This document shows, piece by piece, positions 1 through 9,357 of a stretch of 64,000 nt of DNA. A program made the position numbers and the translations under genes. Source of the DNA: Methanosarcina barkeri str. Wiesmoor (GTDB taxonomy: Archaea > Halobacteriota > Methanosarcinia > Methanosarcinales > Methanosarcinaceae). Location: positions 744,001-808,000 of the forward strand of contig NZ_CP009526.1 in the NCBI RefSeq assembly GCF_000969985.1, read 5' to 3'. The notes beneath the pieces were generated by a model, which saw only the letters and a program-made list of their open reading frames with translations, ran no database searches and was not told the origin of the DNA. Numbering within the stretch: the stretch's first letter is position 1; the number at the start of each line of letters is the position of its first letter.

Positions 1-1
1 T

Positions 2-76
2 ACTCTTACTGTTGCTATATGGGGTCTCTGTAGTGGTGGTCCATACACTGGTCTGAATGCCTTATTCCAATTTTGA
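2..76 (+). CDS. C-terminal end of a gene cut by the window edge (possible)
   Basis: The first bases read open in frame 2 for 24 codons and end at TGA (74-76). The peptide is hydrophobic and glycine-rich and ends in LNALFQF. Base composition is clearly less AT-rich than the following 800 bases, which is what makes it look coding. The upstream part lies outside the window and I do not recognise the family. Confidence 0.3.
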   Translation, partial: TLTVAIWGLCSGGPYTGLNALFQF

Positions 77-905
77 AGTAAATTTAATTTCTCTTCGGTG
101 GAGTGATTTTTCTTCTGCCGAACACTTTATATATTTTATGTATGTTCTTCCTTTTTTACTATATTGGGAGCGTTTCTTTTTGTTTTTCTTTAATTGCTAA
201 ATCACTGCTTATTTTTATAGGAAGAAGCGTGAAACTTCTATCTTTAGCTTAGGGGCAGTTCACGTCAATCAGAATACCAATAAATAGAGGTCACCGGTAC
301 AATATTACAAAGGCGAATATGTTTTTACCAGTTAGTTTTTAAATTTTGATCAACAACTTTTGGATTTTTATAATAATGTTTTCACGCCTTTATAGTTAAT
401 AATGTTACTGATTTTTGTATTTAGTAAATGAGTAAAGAAGTATGTAACTATGCTGAAACTTTAATTCTTTTAGAAACTCTTCTGAAAATTAAAAATAAAA
501 CAGCCCATCAATAACCCATCAATAACCCATCAATAACCCATCAATAAATTAGAAACTCTTTTAATTTTTCTTAATATCTGTAAATTTATCGTCTTATCTT
601 TTAATGTCTTAATTCTTAAAATTGCCCTGACTTGATGAAAACGGAATTATTTCAAACAAAATTCTGGATTTTTTATGAATTTTGTTCTTGACGCGGCTGC
701 AAAATCTCTCAAATATTTCTTTAAGTTTTTCTATAAACACTGTTATACATACTGATTTTTATTATTTAGATGGGGGTCTCGTAAAAATACCTGAAAAAAC
801 GTAAATCTAAATTCTTTTTAAATGATTTCGTTAATTATAGAAAAATATTTAATGAAGAATTTTTTACTATCAGGTGAAAAAATAAATAAATCTGGAGGTT
901 GAACT
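77..905. other. AT-rich intergenic region
   Basis: About 830 bases with no supportable gene; dense stops in all frames. It contains a four-copy 11-bp tandem repeat (504-547) and, just before the next gene, a GGAGGTT Shine-Dalgarno sequence at about 894-900. Confidence 0.6.
504..547. repeat. 11-bp tandem repeat, 4 copies
   Basis: Four perfect head-to-tail copies of CCCATCAATAA at 504, 515, 526 and 537. They lie in noncoding DNA with no gene within 300 bases. Confidence 0.9.
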
Positions 906-1313
906 TTGAAAATAAGGGTTGTGAGTTCAAGAGAAGAAATCTTTACACTGAATCCAAATGAGAGAATAGTGCATCTGGCTTTTAGGCCTTCAAACAAGGA
1001 TATTTTTTCACTGGTTGAGAACTGTCCGAAGATTGAAGTTATACAGCTTCCTAAATCTTACAGACGTACAGTCTCGAAATCCATAGAAATGTTCCTTGAA
1101 ATGCAGCGTATCCAGCTTATCGAAGGCGATGTCTGGGGCCACAGAAAGGACATAAATGAGTATTATCGTATTCCTTCATCAATAATCGAAGAAATAAGAG
1201 AGCTGAAGACTGAGGGTAAATCTACTGAAGCCATTGAGGAAAAGGTTTCAAGAGAAAGCAAACTTAATCCTGAAATGGTCGCTTACATCCTTAGAAAGGA
1301 TGTAGCAGCCTGA
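906..1313 (+). CDS. DUF1699 family protein
   Basis: A 135-residue soluble protein that I recognise as the DUF1699 family, known mainly from Methanosarcina and relatives and of unknown function. The start is a TTG at 906, chosen because GGAGGTT lies 5 nt upstream (894-900) and no ATG fits as well. The N-terminal half has alternating beta and alpha segments with a conserved-looking stretch IEVIQLPKSYRRTVSKS at roughly residues 43-59. The C-terminal half is charged and helical (about 90-130) and could be a small helix-turn-helix-like bundle, but that is a guess. It stands alone between long noncoding regions, so its neighbours give no clue to its job. Confidence 0.75.
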   Translation: MKIRVVSSREEIFTLNPNERIVHLAFRPSNKDIFSLVENCPKIEVIQLPKSYRRTVSKSIEMFLEMQRIQLIEGDVWGHRKDINEYYRIPSSIIEEIRELKTEGKSTEAIEEKVSRESKLNPEMVAYILRKDVAA

Positions 1314-2182
1314 GAGGCTTAAGCAGTAGCTTTGACTTCTCTTCATTTTTCTTTCTTTTTTATATTTTATTTACTATTGTTTTAAGATTCATCTTCTTTT
1401 TATAAGCTCATTATTTCTTTGAAATCTGCTCTTTTTAAAATTTGAGTCTCTTATAATTATAATCTTCTTTATTTTTTTACTTCCTTATCGTTTTAAATTT
1501 TATTATTTTATAACGTTTAATACTTACAAAATTTTATTTTCTTTTTATTTGTTATACTCTTCTATTTTCTCTAACAGTGCTTTCGAATCTTTTGTAGACA
1601 TTGATTGTATAAACTAAAAAATGATAAAATATAGCTTCAAATTTTCAGTTAAGGAATTGGTCCATAGTTTTATTATCCAAAATAATGATTCTTGGCAACA
1701 AATTCCTTGATATTATATTTGAATCATTCCTAATTTAAATTAAATGAAAAAAGCGTAATCTTCTGATGAATCAGCAGGGTTCTCGTTGATGTTTCAGGTT
1801 AATGCAAGTAGTTCCAGAGCCGAGATGAACTAAATTTCTTCTGGTTGGTAAAAATAAAAATTCGTATCATCTTCAAATTGTATGGATAAAAGTAAATTTC
1901 ATGATATTTGCTGAATATTTAAAAATTTAACGGAGTCTGCGAAACAACTTCAAGCGATGCATTCAACTTGATAACTGTATACTAAAATTGTTGTACATTT
2001 TTCAAGTTGGAAAATTCTCCAGTTGGCTGCTCACTACTATACAGCTAAAATTTGGGACATTTTCGTCCTACAATCCAAGGTTGAAATTTCCATCTTTTGC
2101 TTGAAATCGATGGATTCCAGTTATGCTGGAGTTCGAAATCAGGAAAAGGATGCTATCGATTTTCCCTGAAAATGTAACTTGA
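1314..2182. other. AT-rich intergenic region, no gene seen
   Basis: About 870 bases, pyrimidine-rich just after the DUF1699 stop (1330-1580), which would suit termination. The part from 1740 to 2160 is less AT-biased and may be decayed coding or mobile-element DNA, but every frame is broken and I cannot name a source. An 8-bp inverted repeat (1964-1971 with 2002-2009) lies inside it. Confidence 0.4.
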
Positions 2183-3355
2183 TTAATGCTCATCATCAAT
2201 TTTCTGTAATATTGAAATATACTTATTTTCTATATTTTCCCATGAGTAATTTTGCAAAACAAACTCCATCCCATTTTTACCCATAATATTCCTCATTTCG
2301 TCTGTTGTCAGGAGAAGGTCCAGGCACGCCTTAAATTCCTCATAGTTTTCATAGTAAAGGCCTGCATTGCCTCTGATACACTGGCCTTTTAACACGTCAC
2401 ATTTTCCATTTACAAGTACAGGAGTTTTACAGAGCCAGGATTCCAGCAAGACCATGGACAAACTTTCGTACTTTGAGGGCATTACTAATAGTTTTGCCGC
2501 TTTTATTCCTTCAAACTTATCCTGCTCAGGGACAAAACCTAAGGAACGAATATCAGGGTTTTGAGGAATCTCCATAGTCTGTTTTCCCAGTAATACGAGT
2601 TTAACAGAAGATTTCTTTTCTTTTTTATACCGAAGAAAATATTCAAATAGTTCCTGACAACCTTTAGATTCGTCTACTCTTCCGACAAAGATAATGAAAT
2701 TATCCAGATTATATTTCCGGGCAAACAAAGCTGCAGTAGTTTTATCCGGGATATCTATACCTACACCTACAACATCAGAAGGTATATTCGAAACTCTGAA
2801 TTTTGAGGCGACAAAATTCTTCTCTTCTTCGGTATTAAAAATAAATCGCCTGGGAGATTTGAAGAGCGAATCAAATATCGACAAATATATAGGAGGTTCG
2901 TCGTGTGCAGTAGGAACAAGCAGAGCTTTTTCTTTTACCTGTGGAAGGCCAAAGAAGGTAGTACAGTAAAGATAGGTAAAAAAGATAAAGCAAGTATAAT
3001 CATCTTTAGCATTTTTTATATAATTTAAAAGATGGGTTGAATACGGGCCCTGCATTTTCATCCATTTAACTTCATCTTCGTAGGTATGACTATCTCCAAA
3101 AATGTTCTCAGAGAATTTATTAAATGCCAGTAAATCTCTTTCATAATCAACACGAAATCTCCTGATCCGCACACCATTTAAGGTTTCTACCCCTGCAGTA
3201 TATTCATTCTTCCAGGTTGTGTAATCTATCGCGCAGGTAGTTAACACCTCCACTTTATAATATTTTGACAAATGTTCAGCTACTAGTCGGCAGTGGAATT
3301 CGGCACCTCCGTTAACTTCCAGGCCATACCGCTGGACGACTAAGGCGATTTTCAT
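2183..3355 (-). CDS. GT4 family glycosyltransferase
   Basis: 390 residues with the two Rossmann-like lobes of GT-B glycosyltransferases. The N-terminal lobe opens with KIALVVQRYG and a glycine-rich NGGAEFH acceptor-side motif. The C-terminal lobe carries IFVGRVDESKG (about 222-232) and the E-x7-E nucleotide-sugar segment around ESLSMVLLESW. This is the usual layout of GT4 (PF13439/PF00534) enzymes that build surface polysaccharide; donor and acceptor cannot be read from sequence. Its ATG overlaps the stop of the upstream glycosyltransferase by 4 bp (3352-3355), so the two are translationally coupled. It is the last gene of the minus-strand polysaccharide cluster. It is clearly paralogous to the gene at 4410-5579: both carry the GGAE motif and matching C-terminal segments. 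Confidence 0.88.
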   Translation of the reverse strand: MKIALVVQRYGLEVNGGAEFHCRLVAEHLSKYYKVEVLTTCAIDYTTWKNEYTAGVETLNGVRIRRFRVDYERDLLAFNKFSENIFGDSHTYEDEVKWMKMQGPYSTHLLNYIKNAKDDYTCFIFFTYLYCTTFFGLPQVKEKALLVPTAHDEPPIYLSIFDSLFKSPRRFIFNTEEEKNFVASKFRVSNIPSDVVGVGIDIPDKTTAALFARKYNLDNFIIFVGRVDESKGCQELFEYFLRYKKEKKSSVKLVLLGKQTMEIPQNPDIRSLGFVPEQDKFEGIKAAKLLVMPSKYESLSMVLLESWLCKTPVLVNGKCDVLKGQCIRGNAGLYYENYEEFKACLDLLLTTDEMRNIMGKNGMEFVLQNYSWENIENKYISILQKIDDEH

Positions 3356-4413
3356 TCGATCACCTTTTGAAGATACTCTTTTAGTAAATTTTCCATCGTC
3401 GATCTTTCAAAATATTTTAGTCTTTCTCTTTGTTTCCGGATGATTTTATCTCTGAAAACTTCATCCTTTACTACAAGATTAATCATTTCTGCAATCTCAT
3501 CACTTTTAAGTTTGTTAATCAGAATTCCCGAGTTTCCGAGAGTATCCGGGATTGCAGTGCAATTATAAGCAAGAATAGGCGTGTCAAAGTACATACTCTC
3601 AACAAGTGGGACACAAAAGGTTTCCCATTCGCTCATGCACAGAAACACATCAGCCAGTTTATAGTAAGAAATTAGATCATCCATTGAGACTTTTCCAGGA
3701 ATATAAACGTCTTTTAACTTTAGCTTCCGAATAATCTCCTGCAATTGATCTAGATAATTTTCGCAACCCTCAAAGTTCCCTATCAAAAACAAACGCGATT
3801 TCGGGTTTATAAGCTTATAGTAAGAGAATATTTTGAGAATAAGATGCTGATTCTTTTGAGGAATAATCCTTCCAACAAAAAGAAGATTCACGTAATCATC
3901 ATCAAACTTCGATAGGAGATTTTCATTCGGACTTTTATTGTAAATATTAAGATCCAGTAAAAGTGGAAAAATCTCAGTATTTTTAAACCCCAGGTTATCC
4001 AGCTCTAGCTGAGTATATCGAGAATTTGCTAGTGCCAGGTCGGTTATATCCGGATATAAATTGAGTTCCTCTCTTCCCCGTACCAGTAAATACTGGATGT
4101 AATCATTGATTCCATAAAGATATTTTTCAGGCGTAATTCCATGATACCTTATTATTTTCTTATCTGGCAATTGTCTTACATAATTAGAGATATCAGAGCC
4201 TATAGAGAAGTGAAATATTAACACATTGTCTTTTGAAGAGACTTTGTCATATTCAATATGTTTTTTAGCATCCATTTCAGGGTGGATATTTTCAGCGTAT
4301 ATCTGTGAGTTATATCCCCATTTTCTAAGTGTTTTATTGATCTCAATAACCTCATTGCCTATTGCATCACCAGGACTAAAGGTTGGCAATATTTGATGAA
4401 TTTCCATATTCAA
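3352..4413 (-). CDS. GT4 family glycosyltransferase
   Basis: 353 residues, GT-B fold. The start MEIHQILPTFSPGDAIGNE resembles acceptor-binding N-terminal lobes of sugar transferases. LLFVGRIIPQKNQHLIL (about 173-189) opens the nucleotide-sugar lobe, and SEWETFCVPLVESM holds the conserved glutamates of the GT4 E-x7-E motif. It overlaps both neighbours by 4 bp (3352-3355 and 4410-4413), so the three transferases are a coupled unit. It probably adds one sugar in a chain assembled on the cytoplasmic side and exported by the ABC system at 9355-11379. Substrate is unknown. Confidence 0.88.
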   Translation of the reverse strand: MNMEIHQILPTFSPGDAIGNEVIEINKTLRKWGYNSQIYAENIHPEMDAKKHIEYDKVSSKDNVLIFHFSIGSDISNYVRQLPDKKIIRYHGITPEKYLYGINDYIQYLLVRGREELNLYPDITDLALANSRYTQLELDNLGFKNTEIFPLLLDLNIYNKSPNENLLSKFDDDYVNLLFVGRIIPQKNQHLILKIFSYYKLINPKSRLFLIGNFEGCENYLDQLQEIIRKLKLKDVYIPGKVSMDDLISYYKLADVFLCMSEWETFCVPLVESMYFDTPILAYNCTAIPDTLGNSGILINKLKSDEIAEMINLVVKDEVFRDKIIRKQRERLKYFERSTMENLLKEYLQKVIE

Positions 4414-5579
4414 GCCTCTTCAAGAAACCGTACATATTTTTCAACAATCCGGCCCCAGTTAAAGTTCTCATCTACATATTTCTTCCCATTTATAGCCATC
4501 TTTCTTCTTAACTGAGGGTTATGTAAGTAAAAGTTAACGCATCCTTCAAATTCCTCGTAATTCTCAAAATACAATCCAGACCTACCTTTAATACAATGGT
4601 CCTTTGTTACAGCGCATCCGGAATGAACCAGAACTGGGGTAAGGCATAACCACGATTCCATTATCACTATTGAAAAGCTTTCGTTTATTGAGGGTTGACA
4701 AAGAAGACTTGCAGCAGCAAATGCATCATATTTATCCTGTTTCTGAACAAAACCCAGGTCAAGTATCTCTGTTTTAAATTTTTCCTGGATACTGACCTCT
4801 CCGCTTCCAATCAAGACGAGTTTAAGCTCATTCTGATTCCTCAGTTTATATTTACAAAAAAAGTCAATTAGAAGAGGAGTGTTTTTACCTGGCTCCCGCC
4901 TTCCAGCGTAAAGAATGAAATCGTTATATATTCCATACTTCTCTCGAAATCTCTTTGCTTCAAAGGAAATACTGGTATCTATACCTTCTCCTAGTATTAT
5001 TTGCTTGCCTTTAATGTCAAATATTTCATTTGCCAATTTTGCTTCGGGTTCAGCATGGAATATTAGCCCTGCCACGTTCTGGAACATATTCTTGTAAATG
5101 TCCATATATGCGTAGCTCTCGTCGTGAAGGCAGGGTATCAAAAATGATTTTTTCGGGTGGATTTGAGACCCATAATATGTAGTTCCGAACATGTAAGGTA
5201 TAAACAGGAAGTAGTCGTAGTCAGAACCATGAGTTTCAAGGTATCGGTAGAGATTGTCGCTATTAATCATTTCTTCGATGTATATTTGTTCTTCTTTTGC
5301 CGAAATTTTCTGGTTGTGCATCAATTTCGAGTTAACACGATCAAACAGTCTGGTATTCCTTTGTCGGACTTTAAATCTTCTAATTATGACATTATTTAGT
5401 TGGAATACTCCTTCTTCATAATAATTGGAGCTCCAATCCGAATTGAACTCTTTCACGCAGGTAGTAAGGATTTCAACTTCAATCCCATTTCTTGAAAGGT
5501 TCTCAGCCGTATTTTTACATTCACTTTCCGCACCACCAGGAATCTCTCCATACCAGGGAACAACAAATGCAATCTTCAT
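4410..5579 (-). CDS. GT4 family glycosyltransferase
   Basis: About 389 residues of GT-B glycosyltransferase. The N-terminus reads MKIAFVVPWYGEIPGGAES, with the glycine-rich GGAE motif; the C-terminal lobe has LYAGRREPGKNTPLL and the E-x7-E segment at NESFSIVIMESW. I chose the ATG at 5579 because GGAGC lies 8 nt upstream; a GTG two codons earlier is possible. The 3' end overlaps the next glycosyltransferase by 4 bp. Compared with the paralogue at 2183-3355 the protein is similar throughout, suggesting duplication followed by divergence of specificity. Confidence 0.87.
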   Translation of the reverse strand: MKIAFVVPWYGEIPGGAESECKNTAENLSRNGIEVEILTTCVKEFNSDWSSNYYEEGVFQLNNVIIRRFKVRQRNTRLFDRVNSKLMHNQKISAKEEQIYIEEMINSDNLYRYLETHGSDYDYFLFIPYMFGTTYYGSQIHPKKSFLIPCLHDESYAYMDIYKNMFQNVAGLIFHAEPEAKLANEIFDIKGKQIILGEGIDTSISFEAKRFREKYGIYNDFILYAGRREPGKNTPLLIDFFCKYKLRNQNELKLVLIGSGEVSIQEKFKTEILDLGFVQKQDKYDAFAAASLLCQPSINESFSIVIMESWLCLTPVLVHSGCAVTKDHCIKGRSGLYFENYEEFEGCVNFYLHNPQLRRKMAINGKKYVDENFNWGRIVEKYVRFLEEA

Positions 5580-5670
5580 TAACACTGCTCCAAAGTTATC
5601 TCACAAACTTAAAGAAAGTAGAAAGCAAGCAAAATCTTTACTTATTGATGATTTCTTGTTACTAGTTTCT

Positions 5671-8600
5671 TTATTTCTTTCCAATTACCGCATAGTCCTG
5701 GGCCCCATATAAGGCATCGTTTATCATGTCTATGTTTTGGTTAGAGATCTCAATCATTGATTCGTCATTGTCTGTATCCTCAAGATTCGGAAGCTTTTTC
5801 AATTTCATTTCAGGAGGTACAGGGGACGAAAATTTCGTTTCAATATCACGGAAACCTGCAATGCTGACTAAATATTTTAGAGTTTCCGGATGCACAGGTT
5901 TTATGTGAGAGAGGTCTATGTAAAAGTTCGCGAGGGAGAATAAGGAGAGAGGGTTAACGGTCTCGATAATAATGTAAAAACCGTATTTCATTTTTTTGTT
6001 GCAAAGGTTCAACATATTAACAAGATACCTGGGATTGAGGTGTTCAACTACCTGACTTATGAAAATCCCATCGAGGCTTTTGTCCTTGATCTCTTCAAGA
6101 GCTTTTATAGCATCTTTTAATTCGGCATTCAGACCCTTAGATTTACAGAAGTTTATCATGTCCTCATCGACATCGATTCCTGTAGCATTGATGCCTTTCT
6201 GTTTTGCTAATTCCAGAAATTCTCCCCGTCCACATCCAATGTCAAGCACATTGGTGCAATTCTCAAAATAGCCTATAAAGTTTGTCTGATGCTCTATAAT
6301 ATTTTCTCTCGAACCGCGGAACCTTTCTTCAAATACATAATAGTTAATCTGAGAATCAGCAGTTTCAGATAAATTTATCTGGGCATTAACACTTCTAGAA
6401 GCAGCAGCCTGAGTATTAGTGTTTCCAGAGGATGTATTCTTGGCATTAGCCTTTCCTATGGGAGTATTCTTAACATTAGCCTTTCCAGAGACATTAATCT
6501 GGGCGTTAGACTTTCCAGATGTATTTGTTCCCTGGTTTCCAAGTCCTTTCTGTATTCTGGACTCAAGTACTCTGTTAAGCCAGGCTTTGTTTTCAAGGTC
6601 CAGATTAACAGCAGAAACTATGGATTCGACTTCTTTCTTTATGCTGCTGACAACTTCAGATTTTAACTTCTCAGTTTCATTGCTTAATTGTTCAACTTCG
6701 GATTTTAGTAGTCTGTTTTCATCCTCGAGTTGTTCAATTTCCGATTTTAACTTCTCCACTTTATTGGAGCAGGAGTCTGCTGTTTCCTTTGCATCACTGA
6801 GAACGCCGGCAAGGTTATAATTAAGTTGGCTTTGCTTCTGGAGTACGGGATCGACATAACGTCTGATCTCTCCATGAACTAATTTTCGACCTTTTATCAA
6901 AAATGGGCCCAAAAATGGACGATGAGAACTGATAGTATAGTTATCATTACGAAGATCATAATCCGAATTAATTACTCCGGATTCTTGGGGACTTCTTGTC
7001 TTTGAGGAGACCTCTGAAAATACATGCTCTATCTCTTCAGTATTCTTGGGATCCTCATTTTCTTTTCTTTCCCTTATGTTCTCACGAATTTTTTCCATAA
7101 TCTCTTCAACATTGATTTCATCATCTTTAATCTCAAACGTATCCATTTTTGATTCCTCTGACCTGCATTCATCCGGGTTTTGCTCAACTTTTGCGCTAAT
7201 GTTAAGTAAGGGCTTATTAGTAATTTCCTGAAGCCAGAAACAGCTTTCTTGCACGAGGTCAATTTGCAACTGATATTCCCCATGTTCTTGAGGAGCGACA
7301 ATATCTACCTGAAGATCCCGCTGTTCGTTAGGATTTAAAGCAGGTAGTATTCCAGTCCTGAGTCCATCAAAAACTTCACATGTGCCGTCAGTTTTCAACC
7401 AGTGATATGAGATATTCACAGGATAAGGAGGTAAAGATACAAGCCGCTCTTTTCCGTTATTCTTAAGGGTTATATGCAACTTGAATTTTTTATTTGAGAA
7501 AGTGTTAATTGAATCTTTTTTCGACAGAGCTTCTACATTTATTCCACTGCGGTCAAGTTTTCTGGGAGATAATAATTGAACAATCCAATCCCTGTCTAGA
7601 TCTTCAAAAGAGCTTACAGCAAGGATTGTTCTGGCATTATTGTACTCTTCCGAGTTAAAAGAATTTGTGAGTGAGCCTGCTAAATCTTGAGAATCGTTTA
7701 CCCATGTCAGTATATGTGAAAAATATTTATTTAAATTAAGGAACAGGCTTTGAGGAGTTTGTTCATTGATATGTCTTAGATCTTCATAAAACGTCCTGGG
7801 GTTTTCAGGAATATAAAACCCTATTGATTTTGCGATTTTTCGCTTTTCTTCATATGTATATTGGTAGTACAACTTATTGGGGTAAACATATGTAATAAAT
7901 AAACCGTCTTCTTTAAGGAGTTCGGCGATTTTTAGAATAACTAATTCAAGTTTATCTTCTGGAACGCGCTCAATTAGATCTGTTGCAATAATTCTATCAT
8001 ATTTTTTATTAAACTTATGATTTAAAAAATTGTCTTGAATAAATTCCAGATTCTTCATCGAGCTATCGGCTAAATATTTAGCTTTAGCCGTCTTAATCGC
8101 AGAAGAAGAATCGTCAATTCCTGTCACATGCGCTCCGGACTTTGATAAGGTATAGGAGAGTTCCCCTCTGCCGCAGCCTACGTCCAGTATATTCATGTCT
8201 TTATTCGGATTAGCAAGACAAGATATGGAAACTAAACGAGAATCTTCAAATTCTCTGCCTTTATACCTTTTATAAGAGTCAATAATGTCTTCTAAATTCG
8301 AATTTTCCTTATTCAGGCCTTCTACGAACATATGCTTAGCTGAACTTTTAGTTTTAATCAGTAGTTCACCTGCATAGGAAGGTATTGTTATAGCAAATTC
8401 GATAAAGTCCTTATATTTATTTAAAAAATAAGTTGCACTCAATAAATTTTCATCAGACCAGAAATAACCGTCAACCAGAAGCCATTTTCCTTTTTCCAGT
8501 GCAAGTTCTAAATCATGGAACGTACCGTCTCCATCCTGCTGGCCATCAATATGAATAAGGTCATAGAAGTCTCCAGGTAATGTAGTCATTAACTGACTAT

Positions 8601-8928
8601 TGGCCAGCAAAAATTCTGCCTTGTAATTTTGTGTGATTTTTTTGGCCCAGTTACCAGCTCCTTTATTTCCTCCAAAAGTATTAGAATCGTTATCTATTCC
8701 CAGATAAGTTGCATTTTCTGAAGCCTTAAGAAAAGTTATCGCACTATAACCGTATCTGACGCCGATCTCCAGTATAGACATTGGACGAATCATTTTTGTA
8801 ATTGCAAATTTCATACGGTAGTAATCAACCCATTCGTTGAATAGATGTGATAATTTATCCCCAGGAAATGCGTAATTTCTAAAATCGTAGTCAGTATGAT
8901 TATAAATAGAGATTAACTCATCCAGCAT
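5671..8928 (-). CDS. triple-methyltransferase protein with coiled coil (possible chain terminator)
   Basis: About 1085 residues and five parts. Residues 1-200: class I SAM methyltransferase of the Methyltransf_24/CmcI type (ILEIGVRYGYSA, then DLIHIDG). Residues 225-445: a second one (ILDVGCGRGELSYTL). Residues 460-595: a beta-rich region like the C-terminal domain of Wzt ATPases. Residues 600-860: a charged linker, a coiled coil (repeated KLKSEVEQL-type heptads) and a repetitive Asn/Ala/Ser stretch. Residues 870-1085: a third methyltransferase (VLDIGCGRGEFLELA). The ATG at 8928 follows GGAGAACGGAGT; a TTG seven codons upstream is the alternative. It sits between the ABC exporter and glycosyltransferase genes. 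The bacterial analogue would be WbdD, whose methyltransferase plus coiled coil caps O-antigen and measures its length. That role is inference; the domains are seen. Confidence 0.82.
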   Translation of the reverse strand: MLDELISIYNHTDYDFRNYAFPGDKLSHLFNEWVDYYRMKFAITKMIRPMSILEIGVRYGYSAITFLKASENATYLGIDNDSNTFGGNKGAGNWAKKITQNYKAEFLLANSQLMTTLPGDFYDLIHIDGQQDGDGTFHDLELALEKGKWLLVDGYFWSDENLLSATYFLNKYKDFIEFAITIPSYAGELLIKTKSSAKHMFVEGLNKENSNLEDIIDSYKRYKGREFEDSRLVSISCLANPNKDMNILDVGCGRGELSYTLSKSGAHVTGIDDSSSAIKTAKAKYLADSSMKNLEFIQDNFLNHKFNKKYDRIIATDLIERVPEDKLELVILKIAELLKEDGLFITYVYPNKLYYQYTYEEKRKIAKSIGFYIPENPRTFYEDLRHINEQTPQSLFLNLNKYFSHILTWVNDSQDLAGSLTNSFNSEEYNNARTILAVSSFEDLDRDWIVQLLSPRKLDRSGINVEALSKKDSINTFSNKKFKLHITLKNNGKERLVSLPPYPVNISYHWLKTDGTCEVFDGLRTGILPALNPNEQRDLQVDIVAPQEHGEYQLQIDLVQESCFWLQEITNKPLLNISAKVEQNPDECRSEESKMDTFEIKDDEINVEEIMEKIRENIRERKENEDPKNTEEIEHVFSEVSSKTRSPQESGVINSDYDLRNDNYTISSHRPFLGPFLIKGRKLVHGEIRRYVDPVLQKQSQLNYNLAGVLSDAKETADSCSNKVEKLKSEIEQLEDENRLLKSEVEQLSNETEKLKSEVVSSIKKEVESIVSAVNLDLENKAWLNRVLESRIQKGLGNQGTNTSGKSNAQINVSGKANVKNTPIGKANAKNTSSGNTNTQAAASRSVNAQINLSETADSQINYYVFEERFRGSRENIIEHQTNFIGYFENCTNVLDIGCGRGEFLELAKQKGINATGIDVDEDMINFCKSKGLNAELKDAIKALEEIKDKSLDGIFISQVVEHLNPRYLVNMLNLCNKKMKYGFYIIIETVNPLSLFSLANFYIDLSHIKPVHPETLKYLVSIAGFRDIETKFSSPVPPEMKLKKLPNLEDTDNDESMIEISNQNIDMINDALYGAQDYAVIGKK

Positions 8929-9354
8929 ACTCCGTTCTCCAGAAAGCAATTTATTAGCACAGGCGATTAACAGTTTATGTGATTATTTTTCATAACGAGT
9001 ATTGGTAGAATAATAATTTGGTTTAGGTTAACATTTCATAAATGAATAATGGTAGGATATTAATTTAATTTATATTGAATTATTTCATAATAAGCAATAG
9101 TTGAATAATAATTCGATTTTTTGAATGCTTTTTTTGAATATTTCATAATAAGTAATAGTAGAATCTCATAATGAGTAATAATAAAATAATAATTCGATTC
9201 CAGTATTTAAATAATAATTTGATTCCAGTATTAAAATAATAATTTGATTCAGGTTGAAAATGTAAGTGCTTATAGAATTTAAGTGCCTATAGAATTTAAG
9301 TGCTTATAGAATTTAAGTGCCTATAGAATTTAAGTGCTTATAGAATTTAAGTGC
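8929..9354. other. AT-rich spacer with degenerate repeats
   Basis: No gene. From 9000 to 9250 short variants of AATAATAATTYGATTC and TTTCATAATAAG recur irregularly. From 9264 onward a regular 17-bp tandem array runs into the stop codon of the ABC ATPase gene. A promoter for the methyltransferase gene could lie here but no single TATA box stands out in such AT-rich DNA. Confidence 0.6.
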
Positions 9355-9357
9355 TTA
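9264..9357. repeat. 17-bp tandem repeat ending in a stop codon
   Basis: Five full copies of AAGTGCYTATAGAATTT (starts 9264, 9281, 9298, 9315, 9332) plus a sixth partial copy at 9349. The TTA inside the partial copy (9355-9357) is the complement of the TAA stop of the minus-strand ABC ATPase gene, so the array has grown from, or up to, the gene's 3' end. Confidence 0.9.

Noticed and set aside
1964-2009. Inverted repeat as IS end or terminator
   Set aside because: Only 8 bp with a 30-base loop in AT-rich DNA; likely chance.
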